64,000 nucleotides of DNA from JBEBVQ01 sp037190845 (GTDB lineage: Bacteria; Bacteroidota; Bacteroidia; Chitinophagales; Chitinophagaceae): positions 62,001 to 126,000 of the forward strand of contig JBBCJI010000023.1 in assembly GCA_037190845.1 (NCBI GenBank), written 5' to 3'. Under the pieces are notes generated by a model. The model searched no databases. It had not been told where the DNA came from and saw only the letters and a program-made list of their open reading frames with translations. A program made the position numbers and the translations under genes. Shown here piece after piece: positions 50,579 through 60,600 of this stretch; within the stretch, counting starts at the first letter, position 1, and every line of letters starts with the position of its first letter.

Positions 50579-53500
50579 TTATTGTTTAATGATCTTTTCG
50601 TAGTACAGGTGAGCACCTTCTTTGTTGGCAATCCGCAAAAGATAGACACCATTGGCATAGCTGCTCATATCAACAGACCTGATGTCATCCGCCGCTAATA
50701 CCATCCGTCCGTCCAGACCGGTTAGAGCAACACGGATCCATGCTTCTGAACGGATATGCAGCAATCCGGAAACCGGGTTTGGCCATACCGCTACAGATTC
50801 CGCCTCTCCTGCAGATGGTATAGTTACGTTGGTTACATTCAATGGTCCGGAAGTGTGCACACAACCATTACTATCTGTGGCATCAACGGTAAAAATTCCT
50901 TTTTCGGACGGCTCAAATGAAATATTAGTGGCGCCGGCAACCGACTGTCCGCCAATAAACCACTGGTAAGCTGCAAACCCTGGGGGAGCGTGCAGCTCCA
51001 ATCCATCCCAGGTTATGGTTATCGCCCCGGGTAAAGGATAAACATGTACATCAACCGGGGTTGATGGATAAGCACAGTTGTGGGGCACATGTCTCCGGGT
51101 TACTACCACGGTGTAGCTCCCGGCTTCTGTAACATCCATAAACGAGGCCGTTGCGAACGGAATAACAACCCCGCTTTCCTGCCAGCGGTAATCAATGCCT
51201 GTGTCGGCAGTGACCGCATGTAATGTGATGATCGTACCGTGACATATAGATGTATCAGCCGGAGTAACAGTTACGAGCGGTTTGGGAAGCACCAGGACAG
51301 AGACTGATGATGAGCTGCTGCTACAATTATTTCCGTCTGTTATAATAACGTGATAATCCCCTCCGGATCTTACTACGAGGCTGTCTGAAGAAGACATCCC
51401 AATCGGGGTATTATCCTTTTGCCAGTCGTAGGCATATCCCGCTCCTGTGCCTGTTTTCAGCACCAGGGAATCATCTTCACAAAGCAATGCCGTACCGGCC
51501 GGTGTTAACGCAACAAAAGGTAATGTATCTATACCTACCGGCACAACAGACGGAGCAACTGCGGAACAGTTCGTGACCGTATTGGTGACGGTAACCGTAT
51601 AATTGCCTGCTACAGAAGCATAATATTCATGCGCAGCACCCACACCTGTTATTACTCCCCTGTCCCATTGGTAAACAAGATTTGCTCCTAAAGGAACCTG
51701 CAAACGGATACTGTCGCCATCACATACGGATTGCTGACCGGAGGGGTTAATGACTGCATCCGGTACAGGATGCACCGTTACTGAAATATTCTTTTCACTG
51801 CTGACACAGCCGGGGGCAGCACTGCGAACCGTAAACGTTCCGGTATACGTATCAGGAATGATGCTACCCGGCACAGAAATATTGACAGGACTTGCGGGGA
51901 GGGCAGCATTCGTCACATCAACCAGGCCGGTATTACTCCATGTAATACTATACTGGGACGGAGTGCCGGTAACGCTGGTATACGGTAACGAAGCATTGGT
52001 TGTACCCGCGCATATCGAAGGGCTGACCCCTAATGAAATATCAGGAACGGCATTTACCGTGACAGGAAGTGTACGGGCAACGCTGGTATCCGTACCGGAT
52101 TTGGCCCTTACCCGCAACGTGCCCGGGGTAGCAGAAGCGCCATAGTTTACGGTAACGATATTGCCTGTGGCAGCAGGGAGGGCCAGCGGAAAAGTCTGAG
52201 TACCATTGACAGAAACACCCGAACCTGTATACTCCCAAAGGAAGCTGTCTATTCCGGTTTGGGCGGGCACTTCGTAATTGATGGCACCCGCTCCGGTACA
52301 CAGGGCAGTAACAGGAGACACAAATGTACCCGGCTGGGCAACAGTACCCGGGTTAATCGTTATGGTATGACAATAAGAACTGGTACCGTTTAAGCGCCCC
52401 ACGTTATCGTGCAGATATACCGTGTATGTGCCGGGAGCTGTAAATGTATGAGTGAAGCTTTTTTGCTCCATCGTGTTCGTAGTCTCCGCAGGAAATGGCA
52501 GCAACCGCACCCGTGGTACAACGCTGCCCTGATTCCAGTAGTTCAGCAACACAGACAATGTATCGTTGTGGACATAAGGATAAACGTACTGGGTTGCGGC
52601 AAGGGGTATAACTGCTTGCCCAAGCGGGAGAATCACCGTCGGCACAGGTGTATTGGCAATACTGTTGCCAAAGTCAAATTTCACCAGCGGATTAAAATTA
52701 GCCCTCTGATTAAAAACATAAGCCACTACACGTCCGCAATCATTTACCAGCACAGGCGCCGCCGGGTAGCCGATCATATTTCCTCCAAATGTCCCCAGAC
52801 TATTCCGTACAGGTATATTGGACAACGAATTACCAAAACGATAACGGATCAACTCTCCCGTATTAGCCCAGGTGAACTGGAGCATATACCAGTCATTACC
52901 TTCCCTATAGAACGCAGGACGGATAGGACTGGTCTCTGCGGGGTGTGTATCGAAAGTATTCATTATCGTGGGAGTCACCGTCAGCGGATTCCCTGCACCA
53001 AAACGAAAAGCATTTACTTTTCTGTTATTTCCGTTGATGCCAACAAATAAAAACCATTCGCTACCATCATGTATAACGATGACCGGACGCACATCCGGCA
53101 GTGTACCAGGAAATGTCATGGCTGCGCTGACTACGGGCGTTGCGTTTTTCAGGGAAGGACCGAAATCGAGCCGCCAGAGCTGTGCCTGGTCAGCGACAAA
53201 TCCATGCCAGTTACCTGTAGCATGATCCTTTACAATGTCGAACCCTTGTTTGGTATTACCGCCGCCAAACGAAGTATTCAGCACCACCTGAGGAGCAGCC
53301 GGCCCATCGGGGTTCGTTCCAAAATCCAGGCGGTAAACCTGCCCGGTAGTAGTTTGCACCGAAAACAAATAATATTGACCGCTGTCACATATTAATGTAC
53401 CACTTCCATTAGCTGTATAGACAGCAACTGCATTATCTTTCCGGACAGGTGTAAACGGATTACTAAACTGTATCGTATCATCTACCACCCATGTATAGGT

Positions 53501-53638
53501 GTAAGCGATGTTATCTGCGGTAAATGTTACCGGATCCCCGACGGTTGCTGTCAACGGGCCGGATATCTGTGCCGTACCGGATAATGGTGATAACTGTATA
53601 ATAAACAAGACCGCAAGCAAACAGAACACTCTCGCCAT
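50579..53638 (-). CDS. T9SS type A protein with LDFG-repeat propeller-like domain (paralog C1)
   Basis: Secreted protein of 1019 residues. Signal peptide ends SPLSGTAQ, then ISGPLTATVGDPVTF. At about 80-390 five or six blade-like repeats share the core [YW]RLDFG.SL.N.P (YRLDFGTNPDG, WRLDFGPSLKN, FRFGAGNPL, YRFGNSLSN, FDFGNSIAN). I recognise no named family for them. Ig-like modules follow, and a type A sorting domain closes the protein (VAVWPNPVSGLLHI ... NGVYLLRIANKEG). It is first in a probable operon with B1 and A1 behind a four-copy operator array. Confidence 0.88.
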   Translation of the reverse strand: MARVFCLLAVLFIIQLSPLSGTAQISGPLTATVGDPVTFTADNIAYTYTWVVDDTIQFSNPFTPVRKDNAVAVYTANGSGTLICDSGQYYLFSVQTTTGQVYRLDFGTNPDGPAAPQVVLNTSFGGGNTKQGFDIVKDHATGNWHGFVADQAQLWRLDFGPSLKNATPVVSAAMTFPGTLPDVRPVIVIHDGSEWFLFVGINGNNRKVNAFRFGAGNPLTVTPTIMNTFDTHPAETSPIRPAFYREGNDWYMLQFTWANTGELIRYRFGNSLSNIPVRNSLGTFGGNMIGYPAAPVLVNDCGRVVAYVFNQRANFNPLVKFDFGNSIANTPVPTVILPLGQAVIPLAATQYVYPYVHNDTLSVLLNYWNQGSVVPRVRLLPFPAETTNTMEQKSFTHTFTAPGTYTVYLHDNVGRLNGTSSYCHTITINPGTVAQPGTFVSPVTALCTGAGAINYEVPAQTGIDSFLWEYTGSGVSVNGTQTFPLALPAATGNIVTVNYGASATPGTLRVRAKSGTDTSVARTLPVTVNAVPDISLGVSPSICAGTTNASLPYTSVTGTPSQYSITWSNTGLVDVTNAALPASPVNISVPGSIIPDTYTGTFTVRSAAPGCVSSEKNISVTVHPVPDAVINPSGQQSVCDGDSIRLQVPLGANLVYQWDRGVITGVGAAHEYYASVAGNYTVTVTNTVTNCSAVAPSVVPVGIDTLPFVALTPAGTALLCEDDSLVLKTGTGAGYAYDWQKDNTPIGMSSSDSLVVRSGGDYHVIITDGNNCSSSSSSVSVLVLPKPLVTVTPADTSICHGTIITLHAVTADTGIDYRWQESGVVIPFATASFMDVTEAGSYTVVVTRRHVPHNCAYPSTPVDVHVYPLPGAITITWDGLELHAPPGFAAYQWFIGGQSVAGATNISFEPSEKGIFTVDATDSNGCVHTSGPLNVTNVTIPSAGEAESVAVWPNPVSGLLHIRSEAWIRVALTGLDGRMVLAADDIRSVDMSSYANGVYLLRIANKEGAHLYYEKIIKQ

Positions 53639-53670
53639 ACATTCTTTTGTATTATAATAGATTGAATAAA

Positions 53671-53678
53671 CAATGTTA
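53671..53678 (-). promoter_or_regulatory. -7 element of the C1 operon
   Basis: TAACATTG on the - strand (7 of 8 to TAnnTTTG), followed by TTTATTCAATC. The C2 promoter has TAACATTG followed by TTTCTTCAACC. The box is 31 bp from the nearest repeat edge in both. Confidence 0.7.
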
Positions 53679-53708
53679 ATACAATCACCCTGTGAAAAGC
53701 TCCGCTAT

Positions 53709-53780
53709 TCAATGAAACAACAGAATGAACCATTGAAATGCACATCCTGACCATTAAAACACACGGATGATCCATTAAAA
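53709..53780 (-). promoter_or_regulatory. LytTR-type operator array 4, four 21-bp-phased repeats
   Basis: On the - strand TTTTAATGG (53780-53772), TTTTAATGG (53759-53751), TTTCAATGG (53738-53730), TTTCATTGA (53717-53709): exactly 21 bp apart three times, three of the four copies being followed by WTCA- or TCAG-like bases. The array ends 71 bases before the C1 start codon. It is a different motif from cluster 1, so probably the target of the regulator at 56936-57685. Confidence 0.82.
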
Positions 53781-53788
53781 GAAAAATT

Positions 53789-53846
53789 CCCGACATATCA
53801 CCCATAGAGACAAGGCAGGCCTTGTCTCTATGGGTGATATGTCGGG
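53789..53846. repeat. 28-bp perfect palindromic element
   Basis: Arms 53789-53816 and 53819-53846 are perfectly complementary (core ATAGAGACAAGGC, AG, GCCTTGTCTCTAT). It lies between the C2 stop and the C1 operator array. It belongs to the same style as GTAGAGACGCGAT at 28706. It could also act as a terminator of C2, though a T run is absent. Confidence 0.9.
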
Positions 53847-53849
53847 GAG

Positions 53850-56723
53850 TCATTGTTTCACCACACGTTCATTACGCAGTACCACACCCTCCGCATTCGT
53901 GATACGTAACAGGTATAAACCGTCCGTATAACCGCTCAGATCCACCTGGCTTGCATCCTCAACCCGCTGCAGCAAACGTCCGTCCATACCCAGCAGCAAC
54001 ACATCCACCCGAACAGGAGCCCCGATATAGATCATCCCGCCAGACGGGTTCGGGTACACCGATACCCCATCGAAGGTCATAACACTTACACTTACATTCG
54101 TCAGATTCTGAATTGCCGATGTGTTCTCACATCCGTTACCGTCCGTCACCGTCACACTGTAACCACCGTTGGAAGCAGGCGTATAAGTCGAATCCGTAGC
54201 CCCTGCTATGCCCTGGTTGCCTGTATTCCACTGATAAGAAACGTAACCCGGCGTAGCATGCAACTGCTGATTGTCCCATGTAATATCTACGACCGGAAGA
54301 TCATAAACTACAACCGTTACCTCATTCGTACTGTCCTCACACGAGCCGACACCGGAACGCCCCACAATCACCTTGTACACACCACCCTCGCTTACCTCCA
54401 GGAAATGAGCAGTCGCCTGGGAGATGCTCACATCATCCTGCTTCCATACATACGTCAGTCCTGTATCCTGTGTCTCTATTTCCAATGTTGCCACACCACC
54501 AATACAGAATGAGGTATCGTTCTGATCCAGCGACACCACCGGAGGATCATACACGTGAATATCTACCGCCTGAGTACTGTCAGAGCAACCGCTGTTGATA
54601 TCTGTAGCTACTACCTTATAGCTCCCGGTCGCATATACCGCATACGAAGAACCTGTGCCTGCGATACCCGTACCATCCTTCCACTCATAACTGTATCCAC
54701 TTCCCGAAGCCGTCAATAATATACTATCGCCCGTGCAGATATCTGTAATGCCGCCTGTGAGGGTGATCTGCGTCACCGGAAGCAGATGAAAGACAACCTG
54801 TCGCGTTGCTGTGACAGAGCAGCCCAGGCTCGTTCCCGTTACCGTATATGTAGTTGTTGCGGCAGGCGTAAATATTGCTGTCGCTGTATTACCTCCGCTA
54901 TGCGACCAGCTATAAGTCGTAGCTCCCGTACCCGTCAGCGTTACGCTTCCACCGGCGCATACCGATGCTGTAGCAGGTGTGATAGCCACATTCGGAAGAA
55001 CATTCACTACGATCGCCGTATCACGCGGAATGCTGCTGCTGTCTCCGCTATTACTTACACTCCATACACGCAGCGTACCCCCGGAAGCATTCGCCTGGAA
55101 ACTCAGGCTGTTGGTCGGCTGGGTGGTCGATGCCGTATAGCTGACATTACTTCCCGTATAATGCCAGCGATAAGAGGCTGCATTCGTTACCGCAGGCACT
55201 GTGTACGTTACACTCTGCTGACCACGGCACACCGGCGTCGGGGCTGCTGTATAAGGACCCGGCTGGTCCGGGCGGGCAGGTACTACATTGACCGTATGGC
55301 AGTATATGGCTGCACCGCCACCGTTCAGGTTTACCGTAGCAGTCAAGGTATGAGATCCGAGTGTTGTATACGTGTGTGTATAACTGTTGTTACCGGCCTG
55401 ATTCGTCGCAAGATCCCGATTCGATGTATTATATGGCAAACGCACCGAAGTCAATCCATTCTGTCCGGCCATGCCATATATGGCATACAGACTGTCTCCA
55501 TATACATAGGCAAAGAACCCGCTGTTATCGCCCTGGGGTGACAGTCCATTTTGATTGGCAGTACCTATCAACTCGCTGACAGGTACGGATGTCAGGTCAT
55601 TACCAAAATCCAACCTGTATATATTACCCCGGGCATTTATGAAACCATAATATTCGTCCCCGCATGCAGAAGGAACGATCTGAAGGCCCCAGTGACCCTG
55701 ATTGGGGAGGCTTCCAAGACCTTCAACGGTAGCAGGAACACTGGAAAGATCAGTTCCGAAGTTTATACGCCACAGCTCATTCCCCACAGTTCCGCTGGCA
55801 TCTGTTGTCGAACAAAAAAGAAACCAGTTCCCATTCTGTTTTACCACATCGATTGCCGATGACCTCCCAATCAGCGCACCGATCCCCGTCCCATGGGTAA
55901 CGGTTTCACTCAGACGGTCAAGTTTGGGTGTGAGATTTGTAATATTCTGTCCGAAATTGACCCGGATAGGCGCCCCCCATCTGCTGCCCACAAACAATAT
56001 ATAGTCTCCGTTATCTGCACGGGCAAATTTGGACTGTGCTATCTGGGCATTAACACCTGGCTGACTCTGCTGCGGATCGGTAAAATCACTTACGTCTATT
56101 TCAACCGCATCCGCTGACGTAGGCGTATTGGACAGCGAGTTGCCAAAGTCCAGGCGCCGTATCCGGAAGGCAGTACTGCTCGCCGGTGCGCTATGGCCGC
56201 TCCTGATCCAGAATAAATGCCAGGTCCTGGCAGGCTGATTATAAACTACGGCATGGACAACCTCACCGGTACCCCCGCCTGACCTCCCGGGAAGACCTAA
56301 AGACGTAAGATCAAATGTCGTCACTGTATTAGCCGCATTGATATTAGAAGGGGTAGGATCAGTCCCCAGGTCCAGACGGTATAATGCGGCAGCGGCTGTT
56401 GGGGTGATACCGCGGCTGATCGTAAATGCAAACCACCGACCGCTGACTGAATCATACCAAACTGACGGATAATCGGCAACTGACATAGCCGTATTAGAAC
56501 CCAGCTTGGCTCCAGTGAGGGAAGTCGCCGACAGACCGCTCCCAGGCTGAACTACAGAACCAGGCGACCAGGTGTATGAATTGTTCACCGGAGCGTTATT
56601 GAGCGTCCAGGTAATACTTTGCCCGACTGATACCGTCGATGGACCCGATATCTGTGCATTACCTGTAAAAGGGAATAACAGCATAACGAACAAAGTAGTG
56701 ATCAGGTAGTATTGTTTCCTCAT
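53850..56723 (-). CDS. T9SS type A protein with LDFG-repeat propeller-like domain (paralog C2)
   Basis: Secreted protein of 957 residues, paralog of C1 with the same order: signal peptide (ITTLFVMLLFPFTGNAQ), ISGPSTVSVGQSITW, a repeat region (YRLDFGTDPTPS, RRLDFGNSLSNTP, RVNFGQNITNLTP, WRINFGTDLSSVP, YRLDFGNDLTSVP), Ig-like modules with CAGGSVTLTGTGATTYSW, and a type A sorting domain (VSVYPNPSGGMIYIG ... DGLYLLRITNAEG). It has its own promoter with a three-copy array and is followed by a 28-bp hairpin, so it is probably transcribed separately from C1. Confidence 0.88.
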   Translation of the reverse strand: MRKQYYLITTLFVMLLFPFTGNAQISGPSTVSVGQSITWTLNNAPVNNSYTWSPGSVVQPGSGLSATSLTGAKLGSNTAMSVADYPSVWYDSVSGRWFAFTISRGITPTAAAALYRLDLGTDPTPSNINAANTVTTFDLTSLGLPGRSGGGTGEVVHAVVYNQPARTWHLFWIRSGHSAPASSTAFRIRRLDFGNSLSNTPTSADAVEIDVSDFTDPQQSQPGVNAQIAQSKFARADNGDYILFVGSRWGAPIRVNFGQNITNLTPKLDRLSETVTHGTGIGALIGRSSAIDVVKQNGNWFLFCSTTDASGTVGNELWRINFGTDLSSVPATVEGLGSLPNQGHWGLQIVPSACGDEYYGFINARGNIYRLDFGNDLTSVPVSELIGTANQNGLSPQGDNSGFFAYVYGDSLYAIYGMAGQNGLTSVRLPYNTSNRDLATNQAGNNSYTHTYTTLGSHTLTATVNLNGGGAAIYCHTVNVVPARPDQPGPYTAAPTPVCRGQQSVTYTVPAVTNAASYRWHYTGSNVSYTASTTQPTNSLSFQANASGGTLRVWSVSNSGDSSSIPRDTAIVVNVLPNVAITPATASVCAGGSVTLTGTGATTYSWSHSGGNTATAIFTPAATTTYTVTGTSLGCSVTATRQVVFHLLPVTQITLTGGITDICTGDSILLTASGSGYSYEWKDGTGIAGTGSSYAVYATGSYKVVATDINSGCSDSTQAVDIHVYDPPVVSLDQNDTSFCIGGVATLEIETQDTGLTYVWKQDDVSISQATAHFLEVSEGGVYKVIVGRSGVGSCEDSTNEVTVVVYDLPVVDITWDNQQLHATPGYVSYQWNTGNQGIAGATDSTYTPASNGGYSVTVTDGNGCENTSAIQNLTNVSVSVMTFDGVSVYPNPSGGMIYIGAPVRVDVLLLGMDGRLLQRVEDASQVDLSGYTDGLYLLRITNAEGVVLRNERVVKQ

Positions 56724-56751
56724 AATGTATCTTTTTATGTGGTTGAAGAAA

Positions 56752-56759
56752 CAATGTTA
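56752..56759 (-). promoter_or_regulatory. -7 element of the C2 gene
   Basis: TAACATTG on the - strand, 28 bases before the start codon and 31 bp from the nearest repeat edge, same as at C1. Confidence 0.7.
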
Positions 56760-56789
56760 GCAAGGACAATCAGTCCATATTTCTGTTAT

Positions 56790-56840
56790 CCAATGAAATG
56801 ACCGCCTCATCAAATAAAAGATGCGGATGATCCATTAAAA
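56790..56840 (-). promoter_or_regulatory. LytTR-type operator array 5, three 21-bp-phased repeats
   Basis: On the - strand TTTTAATGG (56840-56832), TTTTATTTG (56819-56811), TTTCATTGG (56798-56790), offset by exactly 21 bp. First and last copies match array 4; the middle one is weaker but in phase and followed by ATGA. Confidence 0.8.
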
Positions 56841-56844
56841 TGAA

Positions 56845-56874
56845 TGTAGCCCACGGTTTAAGCCGCGGGCTACA
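56845..56874. repeat. GTAGCCCACGG palindromic element
   Basis: TGTAGCCCACGG and CCGCGGGCTACA pair with one wobble around TTTAAG. This is a common style of short palindrome between Bacteroidota genes. It lies just upstream of array 5, between it and the regulator stop. Confidence 0.75.
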
Positions 56875-56935
56875 GATAGTACAGGATACACGGCGCCGTA
56901 GTGCGTATGCAGTGCCGGCAACCAGTTGAGATGAC

Positions 56936-57685
56936 TTACGCTCCGCCCTTTGCTTTGGAAACCGTGAAGAAATGCGCCAGAAAGTCGTCACGTAGGTTTT
57001 TGGAAACCGGAATTTCTTTTTTATCAGACATGACTACATATCCTTCAGACTGATACCGGACGATATAATTCAAGTTGATGATATAGGAACGGTGAACGAG
57101 GTAAAAGAAACTGGATTCGAGCAGTTTTTTAAAAGTTCCCAGATTATGTGAGCTGAGCAGCTCCGATCCATCCAGGGCAATCCGTGTATAACCGCTGGCA
57201 GACTCGAGGTACAGGATATCGTTGACGTTTACATAATCTATTCCTTTCCTGTTGGGAATACCGATCTTCGGATGGCTCCTGAACGAGTCTGCCTCCGGAA
57301 CAAGTCCTTTCTTCTCCATAATACGCTCTATCGCCTTATCCACTACCGTCGTCAATGGCTTATCCGTTAATGGCTTGAGCAGATATCCTATAGCAAAGAA
57401 CTGGAACGCCTCCAATGCATATTCAGCATAAGCAGTTGTGAAAATGATCTCACATTTTATTTCAGGAAGTAACTGCAGCATATCTATCCCGTTCTTCTCT
57501 GGCAGGGAAATATCGAGAAACAGGATGTCCGGCTGTTGCTGGCGCAATGCGTTCAATGCATCACGCCATGAAAAATAAATTCCTTCGACGGCTATATCCT
57601 GGTATAGTCGCCCGAGGTTAAAGGACAGTAATTCCGCAGCATCCGGCTCATCGTCCACAATCACACAGGTTATTTTATGGCTCAT
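56936..57685 (-). CDS. LytTR-family response regulator, cluster 2
   Basis: Response regulator of 249 residues. Receiver domain with Asp11/Asp12, phospho-acceptor Asp58 in ILFLDISLPEKNGIDML, and the LLKP lysine. LytTR DNA-binding domain at about 140-245 (FYLVHRSYIINLNYIVRYQ, IPVSKNLRDDFLAHF). Its ATG overlaps the kinase stop (ATGA), so the pair is made together. The likely targets are the TTTYAATGG arrays before C1 and C2; the C2 array lies about 100 bases downstream of this gene. Confidence 0.95.
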   Translation of the reverse strand: MSHKITCVIVDDEPDAAELLSFNLGRLYQDIAVEGIYFSWRDALNALRQQQPDILFLDISLPEKNGIDMLQLLPEIKCEIIFTTAYAEYALEAFQFFAIGYLLKPLTDKPLTTVVDKAIERIMEKKGLVPEADSFRSHPKIGIPNRKGIDYVNVNDILYLESASGYTRIALDGSELLSSHNLGTFKKLLESSFFYLVHRSYIINLNYIVRYQSEGYVVMSDKKEIPVSKNLRDDFLAHFFTVSKAKGGA

Positions 57686-60600
57686 ACGGTTCGTTTTATA
57701 TGAATGGTTACAATAGTACCCGTACCGGGCACTTCCTTATCCGTGTATGCTACAGAAATGTCCGTTCCTTCATATTTGTTGAATATCCGCACCAGGTCTT
57801 CGATCAGGAAGCTTCCGTAAGATTCGGTCTTAAGCGAGCTGACCTTCCGGATATTCTTTGATTGTTTTCGCCCTACGCCATCATCTTCAATAACACAGAC
57901 AACCTCCTGGTACTCTGTCCCGCTCCTGAATGAGATGTGCAAAAAACCTTTTTCCTGCTTATGGAACAAGCCATGATTGATGGCATTTTCCACAACCGGC
58001 TGCAACAACAATGAAGGGATCCGCACCTGTCCGACCTCTGTAGACTCCAGTATTATTTCATAGTCAAATTTACCCTTAAAACGGATTTGTTGCAACTCGA
58101 TATAATTTCTCAGGTTTTCCACTTCATCCGCTATCGTGATGAAACGGTTGCGGGAAGATTTCATATAAGCCCTCAGCAGCAGGGAAAAACGGGAAACATG
58201 CTGGTAAGCATCCTGTATCTTTCCTTTCTGGATGAGCAACATAGCGGAACCGAGGGTATTGAAAATAAAATGAGGGTTGATCTGTGCATAGATCGATTTC
58301 AGTTCCATTTCCATATGCATATTACGCCGGATATTCTTCTGCACCACAACCCGCTTGGTGAGCCATACTGCAATGCCGACCACCAAACCGACTGCTGCAA
58401 TACCCGCAATCCACATCAGCCGCTTCGCAGCAGGAGTCTGCCACCAGTAAGGGGTTACATACAAATACACATCCTGGTAATTACTCTTCCATACCAGGTC
58501 GGAGGCTGCTATGGAAAATGTATACAACCGGCCCGGCACAAGACCCGAAAGTGTCAGCTCCCCGGCGTTCACCTCTTTCCATTTCTTATCTGTACCTGCC
58601 AGCCGGTAATGAAACTTAGGCGTGCCGTTACCCAACGGACGGATCAGATCGAGTATCAGCTTCATGTCCTCCTGGTTGAGCAACAACGTATCTCCGGCGT
58701 GCAAGGCCTGCCTGTTACCTGCATGCTCCGCCAGCAGTCTGTATGACGCAACGCTTTTAGTGGTGCTGAGCTGAAATTGTTTACTATGGGGTAGTGGCAC
58801 CTTAAAAAGTCCTTTATCCGTGTTCAGGAATATAGAACTGTCGTGCACATACAGATCACGCACTTCGTTATACTGGATATTTTTGGGATGCACATATTGC
58901 ACAGGCGGAGACAAACGTACGGGACCGGCAATCTCATTCACAATCACACCAAACCGGCCTGCAGCGATCAGCATTCCGTCATGCAGGAGTATCTGGCTTT
59001 TTTCGAGGTTAATATTATGGTGCAATACCGCATACCTGCCTGTATACCTGTTGAAGACTGACAGGCGGTCAAATTCCTTGATGAATACATTACCATGCGT
59101 ATTGTCCAGCAGTATGGATTCTATATTCCTGAAATAAGCCTGCCCCGGGGCATTATTGACTAACGGAGTATGGTTGCCTTTCCGGTCATACAGCATGATG
59201 GTGTGCGTATTGTATGCCCAAAGAGCCTGCAACAAGGGATCATAAACAATCCGGGTATAGGACTCACGCGATTCTTCACCGCTGTCATCACATACATATG
59301 CAGACAGCATACTGTCCTTTAATTTGATATGGAACAAGCCGGAACGCGACAGGGAGAATAACTCATTGGAGTCCACCAGGGCTATATCTATGCTCTGCGC
59401 GTATTTCCGGGTAAGCCGTTCATATAGCTCCGGCGTTGTACCCGGTGCAAGGCGGTGACCATGAAAAAAAGGAGTTAAACTACCTGTTGCATGATCAAAG
59501 ATATAAAGTCCGTATTTGGTAAGCGCTAATGACCGGTGATCTGTCCGCGGTATCATTTTATAGACCATACCCATTTTATAACGGGCGCTGTATACTGCCC
59601 GGCCGTTATGATCGAGGGATACCAGGTCATTCTTTGCCCCATCCCACCAGTAACGGACACCATCCGGAAAAATACCAATATGCCGGAATCCGGCAGTAGC
59701 AGCGGATACGACCGGAAAACGTCCGGCATCTGCGATATGTATATACAGACCGGCATCTGCGGTACCCGCGCACAACCCCCAGAAAGTGTCTTTTATGATC
59801 TGGTAAGAAGAAGAGTATCCGGGGAATGATATATCCCCGGTATGATATGCATTATTGCGCCGGAACGACTCGTCGAATACATACAGGCTATCGCCGGCTG
59901 TAACAAAGCAAAAACGATCCTGGGCATATACATCCGACAGAACAGGAGCATCCGGTACAGGGGTCCATTGCCACAGGATCCGGTCTTTGGCCCAGTTAAA
60001 TACGCTTATCTCCTTTTTTGCGGGTGAAAATAACAGCACATGATCATTGAAGAACTGCAAGCGGTCTGTACCATCCGGTCCTATTCTAAGCTTAAACGGC
60101 AATTGTCCTGCCCGCGTGGTAACAGGCTGGCCGGAAATAATTTTCGTGTGATAAATGTCGTATTCATCTTCACCGGAAGCCATCGGTATACTTTTGACGT
60201 ACATAAGTCCCTTGTCTTCCGTAATACGGAAATTATGGCAATTGGCGCCATTATCAAACCTGAGACTTTTAAGTGTATCATTTTGCTCAAAGTATATTTT
60301 ATTCCTGGCATGATAATAATCATATCTGCTATACAGGAACGCATGCCCTCCATAATCCCACATTTCGGCAAAAAGCCTGGCGGGCGGATCTTCAATGACC
60401 ACCTCTTTGTATTCATTATTATAGATATAGCCTAATGAAGAACAAAAGCACTTCAGCCATATACGCCCCCGGTTATCCTCATAAAATCCGTAAATATCAT
60501 TGGAAGGTAATCCTTTGGACAGGTCGAATATCCGGGGCGTATATCCGTTATACCGCACAACACCCTGCGGTGTACCGATCCAGATATAGCCATTCCGGTC

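Noticed and set aside
53709..53780. 21-bp repeats as a CRISPR array or tandem satellite
   Set aside because: Units are only about 9 conserved bases with short unlike gaps, there are no cas genes, and the copies are phased to promoters in five places.
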